The translations under genes were made by a program, and so were the position numbers. Positions 1 to 8,874 of a DNA stretch of 24,433 nt are shown here, in pieces (positions within the stretch are counted from its first letter, which is position 1; the number at the start of each line of letters is the position of its first letter). Origin of the DNA: a virus; the IMG/VR virus record IMGVR_UViG_3300030333_007582, positions 1 through 24,433 of that record; one strand, 5' to 3'. Under the pieces are notes generated by a model. It did no database searches. It saw nothing but the letters and a program-made list of their open reading frames with translations, and was not told the origin of the DNA.

Positions 1-3000
1 GGAGTTTGATCCTGATGTAGAAGGCATTACCTGAAGTCTATTAAGGGGAACAGTTAAACCTACGCCAACATTACCATTAGTCAGAAGTGACATTATGTGG
101 ACTGGCGTGGCAGTCGGATTAACGGAAGACAAGTCGCAAGTAAATGCCAGTCTATCTCCTGTCGCAGTAGTGTCCGCTAGGGCTTGAATACCCCACCATT
201 GCCTATGATTGGTTGAGCTATTATACGAATTGGAACTGAAATATAGTTTAGGAGAATTGTAAGCAGCGCCTGTAAAATGTTGAAATAGCTGAACGTATCC
301 ATGCTGGAATAAATCACCATTGTTCATTCCAACATTAATATCTAAAGCTGCAACTCGGGCATTACCCGAATCTGGATTATTTCTGTGGTAAATTCTTGCG
401 GTAGGAAGATCGTTTGTAAAACCACCGTCATGATAAATATCTAACTTTGCGGCTCCGGGTTGTGCTGTTCCTATGCCGACATTACCTTTATTCCTGACGA
501 AGAAACCTGTGCCTGCTCCTGTATATACGCCTAAGGCGTACACCGTAGTTCCCGTGTTTGCAATACAATCTATGCTAAGGCCATAACCATTAGCGTTTTC
601 GTTTTTGATAATAGTAGCCCAGTTAGCAGAATCTTCCAGTACGTAGAGTTTTGTACCGGGACTAGTTGTTCCTATACCAACATAACCATCCGAAGAGCCT
701 GTTCCACCACGAATTGTCATGGCTACATTGTCTGCTGGAGCAAATTGTATTAAATTTCCATCTGTGGCTGACTGGTAATAAGTAGTAAACTTCAACTTAT
801 TTTGCCCCGACTGATCAAATACTATATCAGCCGTTTGGGTTCCGCCGCTGGAATGTTCAAAATGAATCTTGGGCGCATTGGCACTACCTGCGCTTGTAGA
901 CCTAAGTTTGAGAAGATCAGGGCTAGCACCTTGAACATGAAGAAGATAATCCGGATTATTTGTTCCTATGCCAACATTACCTCCGTTTGGTTGTAAATTT
1001 AAACTATTGCGATTAACTTGATACGACGATGTAATACAAGTTGTTTGCTGTGCGCCGCCACCAGAATTTTCAACTCTAAATGCAATTCCAACCTCATCCC
1101 CTGAGTTAACCCCAGCCGCAGCAAATCTTCCATCTAGCAGTAATAAAGCGTTCCTTGAATCATCTGCTAAATCTATTTTTCTTATATGTAAATTTGTGGT
1201 GGGGCTATTTGTTCCTATACCTACAAGGCCCTCTTTATTGATAACCATCCTTTGCCGGATGCCATTAGTCGCGGCTCCAGCTGTGGCAAATATTAATTCA
1301 CCGTCAATCCAACTATTACTATCGCCTGTTCCTAAAGGTGATCGGGCATAAATAGCTGCCGAAGCTGCTTTATAAGGACTAGCTCCAGCTTCCCTTTTCG
1401 CAAAAAGAAGCATCGGAGAGAACCCGCCTGCGGTAGTAGAGTCATTATATAATATTAAACCGGGTTTTGTTGGGCCTTCCGTAGTTGCATCTGAAATGGT
1501 AATTAATGTTCTGAAATCATCAGTATTAGTAACATAAGGATCATAGTTAGCATGAGACCCTGTATTAGCAATATAAATATCATTACCTCCATACGATGAT
1601 CCCGGTATTGTATAGTTATTTCCTATTTGTAATAGTCCTGTAGCATTAGTTACTCCCCCTATGCCGACATTGCCATCCCCTTTAATGGATATTCTGGTGG
1701 CAGTATTTGTTACATCATAAAACTCTAAAACTCCATTGACAGTTTGACCATCTACAATCTTCCAATTCTTAGTTGTGCTCCCCGTCTTCTTAATTTCAAA
1801 TCCTACTGTAGAATTAGCTGCAACTTCAGTTTTTACTATAGTCTCGCCTGAAACTTTATTGAGATGAAGTAATTGATCGGGAGTAGTTGTTCCTATGCCC
1901 ACATTACCGTCAGATAAAATACGCATCCGCTCTGAGCCACCAGTATCAAAAATTGTCTCGTTAGTCCGTAAGCGGAAGGTCCTAAAACCAGTATTTGCAG
2001 CATTGGATGAGAGAACCTGAATTTCGTTTGAAACGCTATCGGGATCAACGCGCCAGTTACCTTGTGTGCCTAATATGTTGAATTTTGATAAAGGTACATT
2101 TGTTCCTACGCCAACGTTACCATTTTGGTTCATTGCAAGAGCAAGAGTGTCCGGGGTACCATCTGTAGCCGCTCCAAATCCAAAACTTATTAACGCGTTA
2201 TTACCACCTGTATTATTTAAATTAGTAAGAGAAACTCTTCCAGAGGCCGAAGCGTTATACCCTAAAAATGCGCCCAAAACAGCTGTAGAGCCTCCAACTT
2301 TTACGCCACCTTCATAGTAACCATTAGGTACAGTTCCAGCTTGATAAACATGCAGTAATTGAAGCGGATTATTTGTTCCTATACCAACTTTGCCGTCCTT
2401 CAGGATTGACAATTTTATTGCGGTTGGATCACCCCCGTTAGCCGCAGAAGCTGAGATAGTAAAATCACCGTAGGCTGCGTTATTAGTGCCTATAGACCAA
2501 TTTCGGGCATTACTATCTGCATATGCGGAGTAAAGCCCGATTATGGGTGAAGTAGTAGATCTTACAGTTAATAATTTAGCTGGAGCAGTTGTTCCTATAC
2601 CTACGTTACCGCCATCTTTAACCGTAAGAGTTTGAGTATTATTCTCTGTGCCTATATAAACACTACCAGTCCCATACCCATCGGCCCTTAAATAAACATT
2701 GCTAGAAGTGTCAACATAGAACATTCCTCTGTTCCAAGAGGTGGAGTTAGCGCCGTTTTCAAAATCCTTGTTCCAGACTTCAACATACGCCTCCCTAACT
2801 GTAGTGCCATTTGGCATCACCCTCAATGCCATAGCAGTATCAGTTATAGGTTTTAAGTGTTGGTAATTATCAGCAGTGTGAGCTTTTCCTAAAGTAAATC
2901 CTCGGCTTCCGCCTTGAACTGTTATTTTAGTAGCCGTAGTATTCGCGGTTGAGTCTTCTACATGAAGTTTAGTAGCAGGCGCATTTGTTCCTATACCAAC

Positions 3001-3495
3001 ATCCGTCGCATTATCATACAAAACTCCAGTTGTTATAGTATCCTCATCAGACCAACGAGCTACATAATTAGCAACGCCGGAACCTCCAACGCCGGACAAA
3101 ACAGACTCAATGCTTTTCCAGTTAACGCCGGTTGTTCCCTCATTAGTAAGAACCATTCCTCCCTCTCCGTAAGAATTATTTGAGTCGTAAATAATTCCTG
3201 AGATTTGAAGATTATTTGCATATAATCTTTGACCATCAAAAGTAAGGCCTGTACTCCCGCCGAAAGCTCCTGCATTATTAAACTGAACTTGAGTGTTGTC
3301 TCCGCCGGGAGTGCCTCCACCTCCGCCTCCTCCAGCTAGCTGAGCCCATCCTCCTACGGGTCTTTTAACGTATTGAGTTAAATTACCCGTGTTAATGTAA
3401 TACGCGCCATCCAATACACCGGTAAGAGTCGCATCACTGTTTGGTGAACCGACGTTACCTACAAATCTATCTCCTGCGTATCTTATTGTTGCCAT
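1..3495 (-). CDS. Long tail fibre protein with NVGIGT repeats (C-terminus outside the window)
   Basis: The frame is open from ATG 3495 to the window edge, at least 1165 codons. The N-terminus (MATIRYAGDRFVGNVG) leads into a Gly-rich run near residues 55-65. A segment typical of phage tail fibres follows (GDNTQVQFNNAGAFGG). After it come 11 copies of a motif close to NVGIGTxxPxxxLHV, all in one frame and 200-450 nt apart, separated by Ser/Thr/Asn-rich beta-type sequence. This repeat is known from long phage fibres and adhesins that often end in a self-cleaving chaperone domain; that end would lie outside the window. The gene starts 2 nt after the previous gene stops, so it is probably the last or near-last cistron of the fibre unit. 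A role in host recognition at the virion surface is inferred. Confidence 0.8.
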   Translation of the reverse strand, partial: MATIRYAGDRFVGNVGSPNSDATLTGVLDGAYYINTGNLTQYVKRPVGGWAQLAGGGGGGGTPGGDNTQVQFNNAGAFGGSTGLTFDGQRLYANNLQISGIIYDSNNSYGEGGMVLTNEGTTGVNWKSIESVLSGVGGSGVANYVARWSDEDTITTGVLYDNATDVGIGTNAPATKLHVEDSTANTTATKITVQGGSRGFTLGKAHTADNYQHLKPITDTAMALRVMPNGTTVREAYVEVWNKDFENGANSTSWNRGMFYVDTSSNVYLRADGYGTGSVYIGTENNTQTLTVKDGGNVGIGTTAPAKLLTVRSTTSPIIGLYSAYADSNARNWSIGTNNAAYGDFTISASAANGGDPTAIKLSILKDGKVGIGTNNPLQLLHVYQAGTVPNGYYEGGVKVGGSTAVLGAFLGYNASASGRVSLTNLNNTGGNNALISFGFGAATDGTPDTLALAMNQNGNVGVGTNVPLSKFNILGTQGNWRVDPDSVSNEIQVLSSNAANTGFRTFRLRTNETIFDTGGSERMRILSDGNVGIGTTTPDQLLHLNKVSGETIVKTEVAANSTVGFEIKKTGSTTKNWKIVDGQTVNGVLEFYDVTNTATRISIKGDGNVGIGGVTNATGLLQIGNNYTIPGSSYGGNDIYIANTGSHANYDPYVTNTDDFRTLITISDATTEGPTKPGLILYNDSTTAGGFSPMLLFAKREAGASPYKAASAAIYARSPLGTGDSNSWIDGELIFATAGAATNGIRQRMVINKEGLVGIGTNSPTTNLHIRKIDLADDSRNALLLLDGRFAAAGVNSGDEVGIAFRVENSGGGAQQTTCITSSYQVNRNSLNLQPNGGNVGIGTNNPDYLLHVQGASPDLLKLRSTSAGSANAPKIHFEHSSGGTQTADIVFDQSGQNKLKFTTYYQSATDGNLIQFAPADNVAMTIRGGTGSSDGYVGIGTTSPGTKLYVLEDSANWATIIKNENANGYGLSIDCIANTGTTVYALGVYTGAGTGFFVRNKGNVGIGTAQPGAAKLDIYHDGGFTNDLPTARIYHRNNPDSGNARVAALDINVGMNNGDLFQHGYVQLFQHFTGAAYNSPKLYFSSNSYNSSTNHRQWWGIQALADTTATGDRLAFTCDLSSVNPTATPVHIMSLLTNGNVGVGLTVPLNRLQVMPSTSGSNS
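28..3003 (-). repeat. Eleven dispersed NVGIGT-type protein repeats within the fibre gene
   Basis: The first codon of each copy lies at 3003, 2607, 2391, 2118, 1905, 1671, 1227, 978, 684, 483 and 72 (minus strand, all in the same frame). The protein consensus is [N/D/K/Y/L]-V-G-[I/V]-G-T-x-x-P-x-x-x-L-x-[V/I]. At DNA level the plus strand reads close to GTTCCTATGCCGACATTACC. Spacing is irregular (about 195-445 nt), as expected for fibre modules of different length rather than a simple tandem array. Confidence 0.85.
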
Positions 3496-3497
3496 AT

Positions 3498-4553
3498 TTA
3501 TGAAAAGCTAAATGTAAATCCGTAAAATGCTCCACTATTATATTCCGGTTCGTAAGTAGAGGCTTTTATTCTTATTTCGTAATTTCCCGCCGCTAAATTA
3601 TTTTGAGTAAAAGTTCCTATTCCATTTGTAGTTGTATATCCATTTATCCTGCTTCCCTGTTCAACCCATTTAGTAGATTGAGCCCTAGGCTCTCCTTTAG
3701 TGTTTGGTGTCTGATTTGTGTTGACGATTGATTGACTTCCCGCGTTGTAAAGTTTCACCTGTTGAACATCTATATTGTAAGCTAGATCATTTTCGCCTAA
3801 ATCTTCTTGATTCCTTAATGTAGAATTATCTAATAATCTATCATCCATAGGAGCCCTTCCTGAGCATATCATAGTGTCTGTAGTAGAATTATATAAAGAT
3901 AAAGTCATTGTGTTCGAAAAAATAGATTTGTCTCCCGGTTCACCTACGTCAATTTGAGCTGGTATTCGTCCGTTCACGCTGTTGCTAAAAATATGAGAAG
4001 TATCGCTACCCAGTCCCGAAATTTTTATAGTCAATGTTTTAGTACTGGATAAAGTAAAGCTTCCTGTGGCTTCTCCGCTTTGAGTGAATTTATTAAAATG
4101 CTCATGCGTAAAATCAAATCCATAGTCTTCAGAATCAAAATAACCACTAGTGTAAGCGGTTGTTAAATCCGATTCATTTTGGATGCTTACATTTAAACCG
4201 TCAGAAGAAACTTCCCAAGGGTTTAATCTATGCCATTGAGATAAATCTATATTGTTTCCTAGCGAGTCATCGCCCCCATGTAAAAACCAACCGTAGTAAA
4301 TGTAAGATGAAGAAGGTAAGCCTTTTGAATAATCATTAAGAGTTAGCTCATCATACTCTGTATAATATTCATCTTCCGACCCACCTACTTCCACGCTAAA
4401 AGGAAAACTAGAGCTTTGCTTTAAGGAGAAGTTTTGTTGGGTTGGGCTTCCGTTCCCATGGCTCCAAAATGCTCCAGTTTGCCAAGAAATAGTAGGAGCC
4501 TCTTCGGAAGAATCCTGCTTCTTAACAAAAGCTGTTGGAAAAGTTAGTCCCAT
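3498..4553 (-). CDS. Probable virion-associated beta-rich protein, family not recognised
   Basis: A 351-aa protein (MGLTFPTAFVKK...). It is rich in Ser, Thr, Asn and Tyr, with no signal peptide or membrane segment. The C-terminal 50 residues (NNLAAGNYEIRIKASTYEPE and on) have alternating hydrophobic residues, as in a small beta-sandwich. The start overlaps the stop of the upstream gene by one base (TAATG), so it is probably translationally coupled. It lies between a fibre-type protein and the long repeat fibre, so a tail-tip or fibre-associated role is likely. This rests on position and composition only. Confidence 0.6.
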   Translation of the reverse strand: MGLTFPTAFVKKQDSSEEAPTISWQTGAFWSHGNGSPTQQNFSLKQSSSFPFSVEVGGSEDEYYTEYDELTLNDYSKGLPSSSYIYYGWFLHGGDDSLGNNIDLSQWHRLNPWEVSSDGLNVSIQNESDLTTAYTSGYFDSEDYGFDFTHEHFNKFTQSGEATGSFTLSSTKTLTIKISGLGSDTSHIFSNSVNGRIPAQIDVGEPGDKSIFSNTMTLSLYNSTTDTMICSGRAPMDDRLLDNSTLRNQEDLGENDLAYNIDVQQVKLYNAGSQSIVNTNQTPNTKGEPRAQSTKWVEQGSRINGYTTTNGIGTFTQNNLAAGNYEIRIKASTYEPEYNSGAFYGFTFSFS

Positions 4554-5527
4554 TAGAAATTATATCCAGTAACGGCTGAAGCCCATATCTTATTAGCTAT
4601 GTTAATAAAAGTGTATAAATTAGTTTTATCTCCTGCTAGCTTAGGAGCAGCATTGCCGTATTCCGCCCCCCAATAAACTGTTGTAGATCCCCCATTAAAA
4701 TTCACTGTTATTTCAGATGAAGTACTATTAGTAACGTACATTGTTAGAGTCTGTCCGTTAACGTCATTCGTAAATGTGTAGTTGGTTGTAGCTCCTCTAG
4801 TTCCATATTGAACATTTCCAGCGCTCCAATCGACGGTCTGATTAGTAGTATTGTTTGTTGGGTTTTCTTCGTATGCGCGTTTCCTATGTATAACGTTATC
4901 TACTGTAATGGTTCCCCCAGCCGCAACAGTTATGTTTCCGTCTTGAAAATTTACATTTCCTGAGACGGGAGTGTCACTTAAATCCAAAGCTTGAGCATTA
5001 ACGTCTATATGACGATTGCCTGAAAGTGTTAAATCTTGATAAGCTAATACCTGTAAATCTGTACCGTTTCCGTCTGAATTATAAATCCTAGACCGGTCTA
5101 AGCCTCCAATTGAGGTATTATTTCCGAACCCAATATTCCCAGCTCCTGTGATGTTGAGCCCCTGCATTTTTAAGTCTAAGGTTGCGACGCAGTTACCCAT
5201 GTTGTCTCCACCTACCGCATTGGCTATACCACTTCCTGTTACTAATTTACCATCAGTTAGTCTTACTTGAAGATAGGGGTTTTGAGTAACTGTGTTAGAA
5301 GCTGTGTCCCAATTTGAATCACTGTTATTTAAATATACGTCTTTGTTAACGCCAGAAACTTGTGTAGCGCTTATGGGATTAAGGGCGTATTCGGCGACTT
5401 CTTCCGCTGTAGTTTTTAAGGTGGTGTAAGGGCCACCTACGTTACCTGAAGCTATAGGGAACAGACAATTGTCTGTGATCCCGACGTTCCCCATTGCTGT
5501 GAGTTGAGATATCTTTTTATTAGCCAT
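4553..5527 (-). CDS. Tail fibre-like structural protein (MANKKI-type N-terminus)
   Basis: A 324-aa protein. The N-terminus, MANKKISQLTAMGNVGITDN, resembles the short attachment segment seen at the start of many phage fibre and baseplate-associated proteins. The middle is Asn/Gly/Ser-rich beta-type sequence (GNIGFGNNTSIGG). The last 100 residues form a beta-rich domain ending in Thr-Asn-Leu-Tyr-Thr-Phe-Ile and a terminal Asn-Phe, a common ending for marine phage fibre proteins. It contains two GNVG motifs near residues 13 and 28. The start has an AAGGA ribosome site, and a promoter-like AGTGTATAT lies 30 nt upstream, so it probably opens the fibre transcription unit. Confidence 0.65.
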   Translation of the reverse strand: MANKKISQLTAMGNVGITDNCLFPIASGNVGGPYTTLKTTAEEVAEYALNPISATQVSGVNKDVYLNNSDSNWDTASNTVTQNPYLQVRLTDGKLVTGSGIANAVGGDNMGNCVATLDLKMQGLNITGAGNIGFGNNTSIGGLDRSRIYNSDGNGTDLQVLAYQDLTLSGNRHIDVNAQALDLSDTPVSGNVNFQDGNITVAAGGTITVDNVIHRKRAYEENPTNNTTNQTVDWSAGNVQYGTRGATTNYTFTNDVNGQTLTMYVTNSTSSEITVNFNGGSTTVYWGAEYGNAAPKLAGDKTNLYTFINIANKIWASAVTGYNF

Positions 5528-5538
5528 TTTTCCTTAAA

Positions 5539-5569
5539 CCTTATTAATATATACACTCTTTTAATAAGG
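5539..5569 (-). promoter_or_regulatory. AGTGTATAT promoter-like motif inside a 9-bp inverted repeat
   Basis: CCTTATTAA (5539-5547) and TTAATAAGG (5561-5569) form a perfect inverted repeat around 13 nt. The minus strand of that spacer reads AGTGTATAT (5557-5549), matching the motif seen before other first genes. The right arm covers the stop codon of the 472-aa gene. It could be a promoter, a weak terminator or both. Confidence 0.5.
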
Positions 5570-6979
5570 CGGAATCAGATTTGTTACTAATAAATCATTG
5601 CTTTCTTGCTGCAAATAAAAATTATCATCGTCACCGCCTTCTAAAAGAATAAAATCTTCTATTTTTTCCGCTCCTAGTACGCCGCTAATGAAAAATCCGT
5701 TATTTTGATTGTCAGGATTAACTTCCACGCTGAATGAAGCGTCAAAAATCTTATTATCTCCGATGCTTGAGCTGTAGCTAAAGTTCTCTAATTTTGCGCC
5801 GACAAAGCTATATCTTAGGGCTTCGTCGTTTCTCTTTATGGGAATCGCTCCTGCATTTATAGGGGCGGCTGTGCTTCCTGTGCATCCATTTGGGTCTACG
5901 CTTATTGTAAAATCGTATCCACTATTAATTTCTACTAAGTCTACTAGTGAGCCGCTGTTCCCGGATTGTACGATGCCCTGTATGGACAAATTTGCAAAAA
6001 TCGGCGAATTAGGCCGGTTATCGACAGGGAACTTGTATCCCATGTTATCCAGTGGAACTTTATTTAGATTAAGGTCAATGCTGTAGCTTTGTATATGTAG
6101 CTTGTCAAAATCGACTCCAAGTCCCGAAAACGAATCAGTGGTTATGGAGATATCTCCCGGTTGAAGAGCGGAGTAGCCTTCTTCTGCCAATATCCGAGGA
6201 ATGACGACGTCACTAATGTTAAATGGAGTCCCTGTCTTAGTATTAATATCAGGAGCCTTAAACCCGCTGCCGCTTAAATTAAAATCTATATTGTAAGCGT
6301 TATAAGCTACTGAAGCGCTTGGAAAATCTCCTACTGCTCCCCTTGTGGAGTAAGATTGTAAATAACAATTGCCAAATCCTATTACATGGTATCCGGGGGC
6401 ATTATCGTCTATACCTTGATATAAATCAGCTTGGGTAAAGTTTTCTTTAAAATATTCTTGATCTAAATCGTCTCCGCTTTGATTTACGGCTACATAAAAA
6501 TTACGACAATCTTTATACTGGTTGATAGCAAAATCTAACCCCGGGACCTTAACCGATCTATTTTTATTTTCTTCAAAGAAGCCTGACAGTAAAGAAACTC
6601 CTAAGTTGTTAGAATAAAATGGCGCGCCGTCTTTATTAAATTGGAATTGGGGATAATTTACATTTAAGCCAATTCTAGCTTCGTTTTTAGTGCCGCATAA
6701 AAGATAGTCAAAGTTAAGGCTAACAGTTGGATAGTTAATTATAGGTCTATCCACTAGCCCTCTTTGATTAAGTTGAGTTACGTTAGTATGGGGAACATTT
6801 ATGGAATAACTGACCGACTGGACTCTATCTATCGGATGGAGTAAATTAATTTTTTGATATAAGTCGGAATGATCGTTAGTAGGAGCCCCTCCGGTATAAT
6901 GTACAAAATTATAACCAGTTTCCGGTGCAGGTCCTACAAATAAGCCCTGACAATTGTAAATGACATTGGGCTTTGGCAT
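5561..6979 (-). CDS. Tail-tube-like virion protein with an internal domain duplication
   Basis: A 472-aa protein with no signal peptide. Two segments resemble each other: residues 53-94 (VQSVSYSINVPHTNVTQLNQ...VDRPIINYPTVSLNF) and 294-337 (LHIQSYSIDLNLNKVPLDNM...DNRPNSPIFANLSI). Each is followed by a second shared strand motif, at 205-235 (LQSYSTRGAVGDFPSASV) and 395-424 (LENFSYSSSIGDNKIFDASF). This A1-B1-A2-B2 order suggests two copies of one beta-sandwich of the kind found in tail tube and related virion proteins. The family assignment is inferred. The start overlaps the portal stop by one base and has a GAGGGAG ribosome site, so it is co-expressed with the portal. Major tail protein or a neck/baseplate component are the alternatives. 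Confidence 0.6.
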   Translation of the reverse strand: MPKPNVIYNCQGLFVGPAPETGYNFVHYTGGAPTNDHSDLYQKINLLHPIDRVQSVSYSINVPHTNVTQLNQRGLVDRPIINYPTVSLNFDYLLCGTKNEARIGLNVNYPQFQFNKDGAPFYSNNLGVSLLSGFFEENKNRSVKVPGLDFAINQYKDCRNFYVAVNQSGDDLDQEYFKENFTQADLYQGIDDNAPGYHVIGFGNCYLQSYSTRGAVGDFPSASVAYNAYNIDFNLSGSGFKAPDINTKTGTPFNISDVVIPRILAEEGYSALQPGDISITTDSFSGLGVDFDKLHIQSYSIDLNLNKVPLDNMGYKFPVDNRPNSPIFANLSIQGIVQSGNSGSLVDLVEINSGYDFTISVDPNGCTGSTAAPINAGAIPIKRNDEALRYSFVGAKLENFSYSSSIGDNKIFDASFSVEVNPDNQNNGFFISGVLGAEKIEDFILLEGGDDDNFYLQQESNDLLVTNLIPPY

Positions 6980-8853
6980 TATTTATCTCCCTCATAAACG
7001 CTCGCGTAAAGAATTCCAGCTAAGAAATCATCCACTTGATGCTCTAAAGCAACTTCTTGAATTTTCTTAACTCTTTCGTGGTCTCTGTCTGTTGGTTCTG
7101 CTGCATATCTCCCTGCTTTTGCGAGCCAACTGTCAGGTTCTTCATTAGCTATAACAATATTAGTAATTTCCCTAGCTACTTCTTTTTGTTGTTTGCTGAG
7201 TCTTTTCCTGCCATGTAACTGCCGCAACGAAGCTTCTACTTCAATGTTTAACTTATCGGAAAGATTTAGATTCTCTTGAATTTTAGATAAGCTAAAATTA
7301 AGCGCAGCTTTTGTACCTACTGGAGTTTTTGTATCAGTTTCTTTTGGCGCTTTAGCTCCGGCAGGTCTACCGTTCATTTGAGCGGCTTTAGCACCACCAA
7401 TGATCGGTTCGTACAAGCCTTCATTTCTGAACTCCTTAAATTTCTTTTGGGATTCCAGTGATTCTTCTTGGGTTGGGAACCTGCCAGACTCTATAGCCTG
7501 AACGCCCTCTTCAGGGGTCAAGACTCCGAGTTCAATAAGCCTGCTATATATTCTAGAATAAACTGACGTGTCCCTCAAATCCACATCTTCAAAATGAGCA
7601 GTTGGGTAATTTTTAAAACCCATTTCTTTAGAAATTCTTCTAATTTCTGGCATTAAGAAGTTTTCAAGGAAAACTCTACGCCCTTGCTTTAGGCGCTCCA
7701 TAAACACTTGAACCTTTATACTAGTATTAGCGAACTTCTCATCGCTAAGCAAAATATTGTTAAGGCCCATTTGAATGTCTTGATTTACTACATCATATTT
7801 TCTTGGGTCTAAAATATTACCTATATCAGGAATGACAAACTTAGCATCTGTAGTATAATCAGATATTAAAACTCTACCGACAGATTCATTCTCGAAGAGT
7901 TTTTGCATAGCCATGAGATTCTTTTGGTTAACTCCTCCGTCGGCGGGTTTAGCGCCCATTGTCACCAGAAGAATAGCTTGATTAGTGGTGCGGGCTACAG
8001 CCATATCCATTTGCTTCATCTCCTGTTTCCAGTTGATGTCCTCTAAGACCGGATACCCCATAGGCACCGCAAAAGGTTCATAGTCTTGCTTCTTGTAAAA
8101 TACCGCGCAAAGCTTTGTAGCGTCGAGTGGAATAGTTATCGCGGCCGCTCCGACTTTTTTTGTATTTTCTATGAGTTTTTTTGTCTCCGGCGGAAGGCTG
8201 TCGAAAACTTCTCTATCTTCTTCCGTTTGAGGGAACCTAAGTCTTTGCAACTCATAGTCAGTGACTACTTTATAGTAAATACCTGTACTAAAGGACACGC
8301 TTCCTTGAAGCTGTATGTCAGAAGGGTTTAAAATAATATACTTGGACGGTATCTCTAAATCGTCAGAGGCTTCAGCTAATCCAAAGGTTTGATTTAATTT
8401 CAAAGCGTCAGATCGGTCCATCTTAGCGTTGAACCTGTAAACGAAAACGTTTCCTGATCGATAATACTCTCTGAAAAACCTACTTTGTAGATCATCAATG
8501 TTTATTCTAGTGAGCAGGGTCTCGAAGAAATCCCTAGACTTTTTGCTTCCTCCCGTATAGTAAAGATCACTAATTGAGAACTCGGTCATCAAGTCAATAG
8601 TGTTTCTAAATACTGAAAAATTATAATACGCTTTTTGGCACAATATGATGGTGTCCCTAATGTCTATATTAGAATTATTAGTGACTCCGTGGGAATATTT
8701 AAACGGAATCATGCCGTTTTCGATATTCCTGAATCTATCCGTCCGAGGTATATCGGCAGCAGCGTTTCTACGGGTTCTCGTCTGGCTAGCCTTTGCTTCA
8801 TGCATAGCCATCAGTGGTTCCGCACCTTGTTCCGTTTTCTTCCTTACAGCCAT
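6979..8853 (-). CDS. Portal protein
   Basis: A 624-aa protein, a normal length for a phage portal, the dodecameric ring at the capsid vertex through which DNA passes. Residues 70-90 (LCQKAYYNFSVFRNTIDLMT) and the later YYRSGNVFVYRF resemble the portal clip/wing region. Around residues 290-400, a run with DIGNILDPRKYDVVNQDIQM and LNNILLSDEKFANTSIKVQ fits the crown/stem part. The C-terminal 130 residues are charged and helical. It lies directly after the large terminase, the classical order. The start lacks a Shine-Dalgarno sequence, but AGTGTAAAT lies 21 nt upstream, so it may open its own transcript. Confidence 0.85.
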   Translation of the reverse strand: MAVRKKTEQGAEPLMAMHEAKASQTRTRRNAAADIPRTDRFRNIENGMIPFKYSHGVTNNSNIDIRDTIILCQKAYYNFSVFRNTIDLMTEFSISDLYYTGGSKKSRDFFETLLTRINIDDLQSRFFREYYRSGNVFVYRFNAKMDRSDALKLNQTFGLAEASDDLEIPSKYIILNPSDIQLQGSVSFSTGIYYKVVTDYELQRLRFPQTEEDREVFDSLPPETKKLIENTKKVGAAAITIPLDATKLCAVFYKKQDYEPFAVPMGYPVLEDINWKQEMKQMDMAVARTTNQAILLVTMGAKPADGGVNQKNLMAMQKLFENESVGRVLISDYTTDAKFVIPDIGNILDPRKYDVVNQDIQMGLNNILLSDEKFANTSIKVQVFMERLKQGRRVFLENFLMPEIRRISKEMGFKNYPTAHFEDVDLRDTSVYSRIYSRLIELGVLTPEEGVQAIESGRFPTQEESLESQKKFKEFRNEGLYEPIIGGAKAAQMNGRPAGAKAPKETDTKTPVGTKAALNFSLSKIQENLNLSDKLNIEVEASLRQLHGRKRLSKQQKEVAREITNIVIANEEPDSWLAKAGRYAAEPTDRDHERVKKIQEVALEHQVDDFLAGILYASVYEGDK

Positions 8854-8865
8854 AATTTACTTTAA

Positions 8866-8874
8866 ATTTACACT
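8866..8874 (-). promoter_or_regulatory. AGTGTAAAT promoter-like motif before the portal gene
   Basis: The minus strand reads TAAGTGTAAATTTAAAG upstream of ATG 8853. The motif starts 21 nt from the start codon and overlaps the terminase stop codon. No Shine-Dalgarno sequence lies between the motif and the ATG. It is assigned by similarity to the other first-gene motifs in the window. Confidence 0.5.

Noticed and set aside
802-3320. Several short ORFs on both strands over the left 3.5 kb
   Set aside because: They lie within the continuous long fibre frame on the minus strand, which carries recognisable repeats throughout; the others are shadows.
1-3495. Possible diversity-generating target in the fibre gene
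   Set aside because: No reverse transcriptase or template repeat is visible in the window; repeated NVGIGT motifs alone are normal for long fibres.
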